DNA of 64,000 nucleotides. Source: Blattamonas nauphoetae. Its lineage: Eukaryota > Preaxostyla > Oxymonadida. Location of the stretch: assembly GCA_033064195.1 (NCBI GenBank), contig JARBJD010000177.1:1-64000 (forward strand), written 5' to 3'. This document shows, piece after piece, positions 8,749 to 17,900 of the stretch (positions are counted from its first letter, which is position 1; the number at the start of each line of letters is the position of its first letter). Under the pieces are notes generated by a model that ran no database searches, was not told where the DNA came from, and saw only the letters and a program-made list of their open reading frames with translations. Made by a program: the position numbers and the translations under genes.

Positions 8749-10377
8749 GAGGAAGTTGTCATTTAATGCAATTTGATCAATCACGTTGGTATGTCGTGAC
8801 GTGGAAGAAGGCTGGAAATGAACAAACAACTTAGAGGTGTCTGGTCTCATCCATTGGAGCAGAGGATGCGGAGAGAGGTGTTTGAGAGGAGGGAGATGGC
8901 ATAGTGGGAAAATAGAGCGAGATGATGGGAGGAGGAGGTGGTGAGAAGGGATTTAATGCTACTGGGAGGGAGGAGAGACGAGGAGAATACTGATGAAGGG
9001 AGAAATGAAGATGGTTGTGGAAGATGTCATACTCGTCAATCGGTTGGATATTCAGCCAGAATCGAGTGACGCACTCATTTTCTGTTCCCTTCTTTACTTG
9101 TTTCTTCTTCTCTCTTCCTGTCTTTCAAATTTTCTTCCATGCCTTGTGCTGACGTCTTCTGAATCAGAATGACATCTAATAGCGGTTTGAGTAGTGTTTG
9201 CAGACTGCCAGTTACAGTGTGGATGATCTGAATAACAATAAATGTTACATCAATGGAATTTGGCAAGATAGAGAGTAAAACAAGATCAGAGGCTGACAGA
9301 AACTGACGAAGACAACAACAAGTGCAAAACAATGAAAAATGGTCTTTATTGACGATTCTAAGTGCATACATGGAAATTCACCTCTTCTCTTCGTATTTGC
9401 TACTCAATAATTCTGTCTCAACAGTGGCGATGTTAGTCGAACTTCTACAAATAATATTGATTGTTCAACATGTCCTGCTCCGTTTTTCCCTCTGAGACCA
9501 TTCGGGGATCGTACTGATTAGAGAGGAACTGTGATCCTGATGGTGACGATGGTTTAAGTCCCACGTGGAGAACGAACGGTAAATCTGAAGACAATTCCAA
9601 AGTAATTGACTCGTCTTGTGGTTCTTTTAATTGATAAGTTGGACAAATGCGTTGCGCATGGTGTTCCAATTGTGAACGTGATGTTAGACGTTGTAATGGG
9701 ATCACAATGTTGAGTGATGTGAAATGGACAAATTCAGTTAGGATTTGGTTCGTCGGCCGTCAGAACGGGGAAATGAATCGTGTGGGAGATGTAGATGCGA
9801 ATAGAGTATCCCCACTGAATACGGAGCGAGGTGAACAACGGTGTTTCGAGATCATCGAAGGCTCCAATGAACCAACGATGGATCTGAAGTTTCCTGATCC
9901 ATGAAGATAACAGAAATGAGAGGAGATGAATTGAGGGAAGGCATGCAGAGAGGAGAAGGAATCGAGATCGAGACGGAAGTGATCTTCTGAATACTATGGG
10001 CAATTTTCACGCTCTTTCGTCCCTTGATGATGTCCAGAAGGGAACGAATACAAAATTGAAGATTCGTGAAGGACGAGAAGAACGAGGATGAAGGGTTGGC
10101 ACTTTTGTGAAAAGAGTTTGAGCTGATATCGATGAAGAACCAACAAAAAGGGAAGAAAAGACGAAAAAGCAAACCCATTAGTTCTTGCAATCAGTTGATA
10201 TGTGAGAAAACGTGCATCAACGCACATATCTTCGTAGACGATGGGCTGAACGACAAACGCATCATGGAGCCGTGGGATCGATACGGCATAAAATTAGAAT
10301 GAAACAGGATTTTGATGACATACAATTGCAAGTTAACCAACATCCAGGTGTGATTCATCGTTGGGTCGGTGAGAAGA
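8749..10377. other. Interior of the MULE-like element, exon-like sequence of unknown origin
   Basis: No transposase motifs were seen. The minus strand holds protein-like open stretches, for instance around 9450-9705 (RLTSRSQLEHHAQRI, then ESITLELSSDLPFVLHVGLK) and around 9734-9890 (RIQWGYSIRIYISHTIHF). At 9230-9250 it has a GTAACA...TTCAG segment that could be a 21-nt intron. The strand pattern ESITLELSSDLPFVLHV faintly recalls the last strands of sliding-clamp-like proteins, but I cannot assign it. The interior may be captured host gene sequence (Pack-MULE style). The plus strand from 8880 to 9010 is GGAGGA-rich. Confidence 0.45.
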
Positions 10378-10618
10378 CTTGATCAACCCAGGACATGCTT
10401 GAACATTAAGAAAACAGATGGAAGTATGTCAAAAAGTGAGAAATGAGATAAAAAAGTGGAAATGATGTCGAGAGTAAGATGTAGGATGTCGAAAATTTGA
10501 TTTGGAAGCAAAAACAAGGCAAAGAATGACGGATCTGCGTGTAGACTTTCAGATCTGCGCCTAGACCGATCTGCAGATCTGCGCCTAGACTTTTCTAGAT
10601 CTGAGCCTAGACTTACCC
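10378..10618 (-). repeat. Right terminal inverted repeat of the MULE-like element
   Basis: Reverse complement of 8508-8748, with the same four GTCTAGG-type internal words. The outer end reads ACTTACCC on the plus strand and abuts CAAAATTTC. Confidence 0.9.
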
Positions 10619-10627
10619 CAAAATTTC
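10619..10627. repeat. 9-bp target-site duplication, right copy (CAAAATTTC)
   Basis: Identical to 8499-8507 and in direct orientation. Confidence 0.85.
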
Positions 10628-10660
10628 CAGTAGTTGTGTTGGTGTCAAGACGCTGCTCAT

Positions 10661-10680
10661 TTTATACAAATTAAAAAATT
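10661..10680 (-). promoter_or_regulatory. Shared Polinton promoter-like motif, cut off from its gene by the transposon
   Basis: The minus strand reads AATTTTTTAATTTGTATAAA followed by ATG at 10660. It is the third copy of the element's start-codon-proximal motif. Only about 33 bp separate the ATG from the transposon target site, so the gene it served is the one that resumes at 8507. Confidence 0.65.
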
Positions 10681-12089
10681 GAATAAAAAAAGAAATCGAC
10701 TTTGTTTTCTGAAAGTACTCAAAATTTGCTTCAAAAAAGACACTTTTCAAGAGGTCCCTTTTTCGTCTTTATTTTTGAATTTACAGCAAAATATTGACTA
10801 CTCTGAAATGTCAATATTTTCAGTAGTAAGTGAGATGGAAATTAGAATGAGTCATATTAAAAAAAATCAATTGGCTCTGAGATTCAAATTGATTTCTCGT
10901 TCCAATTCTCCTAGGAGTATCACCTATGCCAGTTTGGTTCCCTTTTCGCTTCTACCACTACTTGGGGTGCCACGGACAGAAGAGGAAACAGGAAGTGAAG
11001 AGAGGAAAGAAGACAAATCGGACATGCTAGGAAACATCATCCGCTCTCGAAGACACATCAAGTTCACAGGAAACCCAATCGACAGCAGGAGCTCATCACG
11101 GAAGTGTCACCAGAAACGATCAACCATCCATTTCATTTTCGAGTGATTGATGATAAAGTCGCTCAACTTACATATTAAATGAGTAAATTAAATGGACAAT
11201 AAAAACATCTGATGTGAATAATCTCTAATCAGCGTTCATTCCGAAGTTGTCTATTGATCGGACCAATTTTGTTTCTTATTATTGTTCGAGTGCTAATCGT
11301 CTGAAAAAAGGAGTGAAACGGGATGATTGAAGTGAAAATGATTCAATTGTTGCATCTCCGAAAAAAACGTATGGAGACTCGCGTTAATGATCCGAAAATC
11401 GGAGTCAATGGAATCTCCTTCGGAGAAATAAGAATTCTCAAATATGGGTTCCGAAATTACTCCGGTCAGTGACCGTCAGTACTTTTCGGTGAAAACTGAC
11501 CGGTCAGTGCCGGTCAGCCATGCCTATTTTTTTGGATTCAGAGTGATCATAGTGCGTTGTGATACTGGTTCGACACAAAAAGACCGAATCCACATGAACA
11601 ATCGTGGAAAAACAATCAGTCTGGATAGTTCAACATTGAAGAAACATAATGCAAAAATGAACATCATAATTTGGCATGTTAATTGTCCTGGACATTGCCA
11701 GTGTGGGACTGATCAATCGACATAGATTTGACATTCTTTTTTCAACTTTGTCATTTCTTCATCAATTCACTTATTCACTCGTTTTCGACCAGAATTAACC
11801 ACTATCACTCGAGAAATTGTGAAATGTTGAAAATTGGTACTATAGGCCCATTATTGGGCCCTGTAGCCTCATTCAGCAAAAAGCACAGAAAAACCGTGAA
11901 CTTGTCGACATCACATCTCCACAACCATTCATTCGTTTTCACCCAAATATATGGAATTTCAGTTGGAAAGACCTAGAAAAACGATTTTTGTAAAAAAGAA
12001 GTAAAATTTTGCCTCTGTGAGTGTTTTCGAGAAAAAATTGGTTTTTTGACTTTTTTCCAGATTCCCATAATTTTTTGCATAAATTTTAT
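10681..12089. other. 1.4-kb stretch without a supported gene (Polinton right flank and intergenic DNA)
   Basis: A/T-rich sequence with no gene that I can support. Protein-like but short and unassigned frames lie on the plus strand around 10850-11160. A palindromic CCGGTCAGTGACCG cluster is at 11462-11518. ACTATAGGCCCATTATTGGGCC near 11839 is a short near-perfect inverted repeat. The right boundary of the Polinton probably falls somewhere here but was not found. Confidence 0.4.
11462..11518. repeat. Short cluster of CCGGTCAGTG words in both orientations
   Basis: CCGGTCAGTGACCGTCAGT is followed after an A/T spacer by ACTGACCGGTCAGTGCCGGTC. The words can pair to form stem-loops and look like binding sites or a transposon remnant. 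Function unknown. Confidence 0.5.
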
Positions 12090-12098
12090 AGATGTTTC

Positions 12099-12706
12099 AT
12101 AGTGGAGTCACCAATCGGTGTCCTGTCACCAATCGGTGCTTTTTTCAATAAATGTCACAATGGGTCAAACTAAGAAAAAAAGTAATTTTTTGATTTATCT
12201 TCCCACGCGATCCCGAGAAAACCTCAAAATACTGTATACAGTAGTTTACCGTTCATTTTTTTCACTTTTTCTATTTTTTTCTTTCATTTCTCCACAACCA
12301 GACGTCCGTTTCACACCGAAGAAAAAGCATTTTTTTCGTAAAGATATCGATTAAAAACGATCAAAAAATATAAACATTTTTTTCTCATGAAATTTTTGGG
12401 GGCGAAAAACAGCCTTTTTTCACATCTTCCCAAATACCCAAGATTTTTTTCTGATTTTTTTGACAAAAAATTTGTTGCACCAAAAAAACATTTCTGTGAA
12501 AAATTTCATCAAAATCTGTTCACAGGTTGTGAAGATTTAACGAGAACACATGAAAAAAGCGGTCAAATAGAGGTTTTTTGAGGTTTTCTCGGGATCATGT
12601 GGGAAGATAATTCAAACAATGTATTTTTTTCTTAGTTTGACCCATTGTGACATTTATTGAAAAAAGCACCGATTGGTGACAGGACACCGATTGGTGACGC
12701 CACTAT
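12099..12706. repeat. Fold-back repeat 1 (608 bp) with CACCAATCGGTG ends
   Basis: The ends are inverted repeats of about 85 bp: ATAGTGGxGTCACCAATCGG, then CTGTCACCAATCGGTGC and TTCAATAAATGTCACAATGG, leading into GGTCAAACTAAG. The two ends are almost identical, which suggests a young copy. Inner parts are diverged relatives of the larger palindrome next door. Confidence 0.75.
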
Positions 12707-12707
12707 C

Positions 12708-13954
12708 AATAAACCGAACTTTTCATAAATCCGTAACATGGGGTTTGAAAAATATATATTGGTCAAACTAAGAAAACTAAAATTTGGTTCCGCGCCAAAA
12801 CGCCTGTGTCGGGAGAAAACCTCAAAATACCCCCTTTTGCCCGATAAAAAAAATCGTTTCGGCAATATCTCAACAACCAGTGAACCGATTTTGATGAAGT
12901 TTTCACAAAAACGTTTTTGGCGAAATGAACATTTTGAAAAAATTGGAGAAAAAATTCTGGATATTTGGGATATTGGAAAAAACCCATATTTTTCTCGACA
13001 AAAAATCTTCGAAAAAATCGGTTTATTTTTGAGCAGCTTTTGTCGAGATCTTTACGATCACAATGCATTTTATTTGATTCAAAACGGATGGCTGGTTGTG
13101 GAGAAATGAGGGCAAAAAGTTGAGAAAAATATGTGGATGCCTAAAGGAAACAGTATTTTGAGGTTTTCTCCCGACACAGGGGTTTCGGCGCGGAACCAAA
13201 TTTTATTTTTCTTAGTTTGACCCATCTACATTTTTCAATCCCCATTGTACGGATTTTTGAATATGTACGGATTATTGACACTACTAATACTTCTTTTTTA
13301 CAAAAATCGTTTTTTCCGGGTATTGTGACGATTAAAAAGATAGTTCGGAAGAAGGAAAAAAACTTTATAGTAGTGTCAATATTCCGTAGATATTCAAAAA
13401 TTCGTTACATGGGGCTTGAAAAATATATATTGGTCAAACTAAGAAAAATAAAATTTGATTCCGCGCCGAAACCCCTGTGTCGGGAGAAAACCTCAAAATA
13501 CTGTTTCCTTTAGGAATCCACACCTTTTTCTCAACTTTTTCCCCTTTTTTCTCCACAACCAGCCATCCGTTTTGAATCAAATAAAATGCATTGTGATCGT
13601 AAAGTTCTCGACAAAAGCTGCTCAAAAAAAAGATATTTTTTCTTAGTATTTTTTTGTCGAGAAAAATATGGGTTTGTTTCGATTTTCTCAAATATCCATA
13701 ATTGTTAATCGAAATTTTTGTCAAAATGTTCATTTCGCCAAAAAAACGTTTTTGTGAAAAATTTCATCGAAATCGATTCACTGGTTGTTGAGATATTGCC
13801 GAAACGATTGTTTTTATCGGGCAAAAGGGGGTATTTTGAGGTTTTCTCCCGACACAGGGGTTTCGGAACGGAACCAAATTTTAGTTTTCTTAGTTTGACC
13901 AATATATATTTTTCAAGCCCCATGTTTCGGATTAATGAAAAGTTCGGTTTATTT
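12708..13954. repeat. Large imperfect palindrome (about 1.25 kb, arms about 620 bp)
   Basis: 12708-13310 and 13340-13954 are inverted copies. Matching landmarks are AATAAACCGAACTTTTCAT, ATGGGGxTTGAAAAATATAT, GGTCAAACTAAG, CGGGAGAAAACCTCAAAATA and GCATTTTATTTGATTCAAAA. Each arm is itself a fold-back unit with GGTCAAACTAAG at both ends. The centre lies near 13325. Confidence 0.75.
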
Positions 13955-14003
13955 AAACATCTATGACATGACTATAGGCTACAGTCATGTTTGGATCTGA
14001 CAC

Positions 14004-14490
14004 ATGCCGCATAAACACCAACCAAAGAGTAACAGCAACAAAACCAAAACAAATCCAAGCTCGGATCTATCACACGCTTCCGCTGTGAACAAGACAATCC
14101 TCTATCCGCAGCTTCTCAGCCTTCTACCTCTCTGGAACCAATACAATCCGAACGTCCACGATATCAACCAGCTCCCAACTTTGTACCAATCGATTGTGAC
14201 GATTGCAGAAACTGGTTATCCCTTGGATTCGACTCTTCTCTCCAAGATGACTGATTTTCTACCCACTCTCGCTTTATACAACTACTATCCCAAATCAAAT
14301 CTCCAAATTCGTGCAAAGCCTTTCCACACTTGTTTCCTATAAACACCATCAACTCGGCGAAGCAGCTCTGAAATTTCTGCGCAATTCATTTTTACTTTCG
14401 CCTCCCTCATCCATATTCGAGCTGCTCGAAGTACAAGCTGTACCACGTAGTATTCTCTCAATCACTTTTCAGAAAATACATATTGCATAA
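14004..14490 (+). pseudogene. Host helical-repeat (ARM/HEAT-like) gene fragment in two frames
   Basis: The first frame (ATG 14004 to about 14270) encodes a helical segment, IVTIAETGYPLDSTLLSKMT, preceded by a Ser/Lys/Asn-rich start. Homology-like signal then continues in a different frame: QISKFVQSLSTLVSYKHH, GEAALKFLRNSFLLSP and SSIFELLEVQAVPRSIL, ending at TAA 14488-14490. The pattern (a short helix pair ending 'AALKFL', then a Val/Leu-rich helix) matches the ARM-like N-terminal regions I associate with large protein families of oxymonads; gene A nearby has a related style. No plausible GT...AG intron joins the frames, so a frame change near 14270 and a pseudogene are most likely. An unrecognised intron remains possible. 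Confidence 0.45.
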
Positions 14491-14931
14491 ATTTTGCTTG
14501 AAAGAGAACCAAGACGTCCTATTTCGGTGATTCTTACCGACATGTCGTAAAAAATAAAAAAAAAGGCGAAAAAAGTGAATCGTCCAGGGTCTTTTGAGTT
14601 GAAAACAGAAAAAACCACTTGACTTTTCCTTCTCCAATTCAGATCCGATCTGATTCTCATCTACTTTCGCTCTCATCCAGTTTTCTGTTTTGAACTCACC
14701 TCCTTCTCTCGCATATGTCACTTTTTCTCTCGAATTGGAGAGTATCTATCAAGGCAATGAAGCTCTTTCGCTGTTTTTCATGTTTTCAGATTGGTATCCC
14801 ATTTCACAAATTAATATCCTTCATAGTGTTTTTTTGAATTGCTTCATGTGAATTTTTTTCGGAATTTTCCTTTATCTTCCAACAGACATGTCTGTGAGAA
14901 TCACCCATAAGTTTATTTTCATTGTTTTCGA
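14491..14931. other. Intergenic region upstream of VPS13
   Basis: A/T-rich with runs of A and T; no gene seen. It presumably contains the VPS13 promoter and 5' leader. No TATA box or initiator stands out. Confidence 0.5.
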
Positions 14932-17900
14932 ATGTCTTTATTTCAATCTGTTGTTCTGAAATTTCTGAAGGGATACATTAGCAAGTATGTCCAAAACTTT
15001 TCGAAGGAGTTGTTCACGATCTCACTCCACGAAGTGACTGCTAAATCCTTGGAACTTAAGCAGACAACCTTGGACTTCTTTCCATCACTACAGATTGTCC
15101 GTGGATCAATTGGATTCATATCAGCCAAATTTTCGGTTGTAATGAATCCTTCACATCCAGTCTGTATCGTCATCTCGGATCTAGATTTGACCATCTCTCC
15201 CAGCCCAGAATCTACAAATCTTGACGAAAGTGACAAAATGCATACATCGTTTCTTGAGGAGGAGTTTTCGAAACTTCATTTTGGAAGAAAGAAATCAGAC
15301 CAAGATCTTTCCGAGATCTCCTTCAGTGATTCGCCTATGTTCTCCTTTGTGAAGAAATCGCTTTTCAAATACTTACTGAACAGCCAAATCCGCATTAATA
15401 ATGTTCGTCTTCGATATGAAGACATTTCAGAACCAGGATTCCCCATTTCCTTCACCTTCACTCTCGACAAACTCCTGTTGGACACGTGCAACAAGGATTT
15501 CGAAGTAATTGGATCAGTAGAGGAATTTAACTACAAGCGTCTCCTGATTGAGAAAATTAAGATAGTCCAGAACGAAACAGAGGCAAGAAACGAAGCCATC
15601 TCAACCAAAGCCCTCAAACCGGAGACTATCCTTGATAATCTATCCATTGTGATGAAATTGGAATTTAGACAACCTTCGATATCAGACTCCCGCTCATTAT
15701 TTCGAATTGGAATCGAGATCCCTCGAAAGATGACACTTGACAATCGCGAGATCCCCAACAGAGTAGGACTACGAATCTCTCAAAACGGACTGACCTCAAT
15801 CTTTGTGACACTCCTAAAATTCGTGGAGAACGAAGAGACAAAAGAATTCCGACGTACTCGTCCGTTCGTTGGCTCGACTTGTTTGTCGACGCTTCCTCGT
15901 TTCAAACCACTTCGAAATCTGACTGGAAAGGAATCAAAGATGAAAGAGCTCAAAGATAGATTGGAAACACTCGAATCACAGATGAAGGAAGGCATCAGAC
16001 GCCGAATTCGTTTTCTGTGGAGATGGGCCGTGACAAGCGTGATTGTCGACATTCGACGACGAAAATGTCGGCATTTTGGGGGACAATTTGGACAGAGTTT
16101 GGAGAAGAGACGGAAGGATCGGAAGGAATATGGGAATTTGATTGACAAATTTGACGATTTGATGATGTCAGTGGAGAAAAGCAAAGCAGAACGAATCCAG
16201 GAGACCCTTCGACTGGAATGGATGAAACAAGCACGTCGCGTGCTCTCACATCCTTCAGCCTCACCAGGTCCTTCCTGCAAGGCGACACTCCGCGAGCTGG
16301 AAGTGGTTGAGAAAGCAGAACGAAAGATGCTGAAAGAAGCGCAGAAGAAACAGAAAAAAGCCGAACCACAAAAACTGACGAAAGAGGAAGAGGCAGAGCT
16401 GAAGGCGTTCGAGAAGAGAGAGGAAGAGCGAAAGAAGGAGAAAGAGAAGAGCAGGATATCCGAGCTGAACGAGTCGGATTTCAAACATCTCAAAATGTCG
16501 TTCAACGAACTCAAAAGATTGGCAGAAATCGAAACCGATTATTCGACGAGAGAGATTCTGCTCTTTCGAGTGATGAATGCTGTTGAGAAGCGAATGGAGA
16601 AAGCAGCACTTGCACAGACTGAAGTCACTCCTTCGCAAGAACGATGGATTGTCAGCACAGATCATCAGTCGTCTGACAATGGGTTGAAGAAGCAGATTGA
16701 GGATAAGACAGGTTGCGACTCCAAGTTTTGGAAAGCTTTCGACTTTTCCATTTCTGTGGACGATGTTGAAGTTGTGATTTGTGGAGGGAGAGATCCACGT
16801 AGATCAGATTCCAGTTCTTCTCCTCTTTTGTCCGTCAGAGCTGTCAACACTGATCTGTCGCTGGCCTTCCGTCCGTATCGGAATGGCTTTGATTTTCGAC
16901 TTGCGGCAGACGATGCACGTTTGATGGATGTGAGCGGGTCATCGACGAACAAATTTGTGGAGATGATTTGGAAGGAAGGGCGAGAGGGGAGGAGAACAGA
17001 CGGAGAGGAAAGGAGTGAGGAGAAGATTGTTGTGGTTGATGTTCATTTTCTTCAGCCTGACACACCATTCCGAGTGATTGCTGACGTTGTGATCGCTCCC
17101 GTCGCGCTGTGTCTGCCTCCTCCGCCTCTCATCTCGACACTGCACATGCTTCTCGACGGAGCCCTCTTCACATCACTCGAATCGGCTGATCCACCCCTCT
17201 CCACTCCCAACCCCTCCGCCTCTCCTCTCTCCCTCTCCCTCTCGGCACACAATTATCACACATCCCCAACACACTCAGTTTCCCTCGGTAAGCATGTTCT
17301 GCACCAGCGCATGACCGACTCTCTCCTGAGTCTGCTGTCGTCTATGATGTGGGCGAACGAGGAGTTCTTACTTGGTCGTGGGATGCATCAGATCAGTGTG
17401 AGAACGAGCCCATCAAAAGTGTTTGTTCCAATCGATTCCTCGTGTGCGGATTCTGCACTGGTCTTACTCTCATTCGACGAGTTCCGAGTGACAGCAGAAT
17501 ATTCCCAGATCCCACTCGACATCTCAAAGTCAGAGTCTTCTCAACCAACGCCGAGCGAAGGAGGAGGAAAGAGGATGGTGCATCTCCGCCCAGTTGTCGA
17601 GGCAGAGTCGGAAACAAGTGATGAAATGGAGACAAGACGAGATGGACGACTGGTGGAAGAGTTCTTTGATCGATTCGACATTGAGATCAAGAACGTGGAA
17701 TTGTCTCTCGTCTGGATGGCAAAATGGAAGACGAGCATCTCCTCATCTCAACACTCATGCGAAGCCACTCTGCCGGATACAGACCAACCAATCGATGCAG
17801 ACATACCACTCCTCGCAAACCAGTGCTGGTTCCTTCCTCCCGCCATGCTCCCGTTCATCACCATGTCCACTCGCCCTCCTCTTCCGATCATCAAACCATT

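Larger units (their letters stand above)
8508..10618. mobile_element. MULE-like DNA transposon, nested in the Polinton
   Basis: The element is 2111 bp long and starts GGGTAGGTCTAG. Its right end, read inward, is GGGTAAGTCTAG. The ends are 241-bp inverted repeats of equal length and nearly identical sequence, and 9-bp direct repeats CAAAATTTC flank it exactly. Long inverted ends plus a 9-bp duplication are the signature of Mutator-like (MULE) elements. No transposase was recognised in the 1.6-kb interior, so it is probably non-autonomous. The near identity of its ends and the intact target duplication indicate recent insertion. It landed at the 5' end of the Polinton repeat-domain gene. Confidence 0.85.
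1..10680 (-). mobile_element. Polinton/Maverick-like virus-derived element, left end outside the window
   Basis: The element is recognised by an rve-type integrase, a protein-primed family B DNA polymerase and several small ORFs, all on the minus strand and tightly packed. This gene pair is the hallmark of Polintons/Mavericks. The left end lies beyond position 1. The right end is not clearly defined: the last element-like signal is a promoter-like motif at about 10661-10680. No capsid, packaging ATPase or protease gene was recognised here, but these could lie left of the window. A 2.1-kb DNA transposon is nested in it at 8508-10618. The coding parts seen are largely open, with about one apparent break in the polymerase region plus the nested insertion, which suggests a fairly young copy. 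No terminal inverted repeat of the Polinton itself could be seen. Confidence 0.8.
12090..13962. repeat. Array of fold-back (inverted) repeats, probable MITE cluster
   Basis: The array is bounded by AGATGTTT (12090-12097) and its complement AAACATCT (13955-13962). It contains two fold-back structures: 12099-12706 and a large palindrome 12708-13954. All units share the terminal word GGTCAAACTAAGAAAA, then GAGAAAACCTCAAAATA, in inverted orientation at both ends, and an inner TCTCCACAACCAGxCxTCCGTTT word. No coding capacity is credible. Non-autonomous DNA transposons that inserted in or next to each other are the likely origin. Confidence 0.7.

Noticed and set aside
10634-11146. Plus-strand frame of 170 codons after the MULE-like element
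   Set aside because: It starts at a non-ATG codon and the translation has no family resemblance. Short protein-like bits occur in more than one frame, so no gene is called.
12118-13966. Several 60-120 codon frames in the fold-back repeats
   Set aside because: They appear symmetrically on both strands because the DNA is palindromic and are A/T-driven low-complexity sequence.
15780-16514. Minus-strand frame of 244 codons inside VPS13, and many similar antisense frames to 30447
   Set aside because: They mirror the codon pattern of the VPS13 sense frame, are Ser-rich and low complexity, and have no homology-like motifs.
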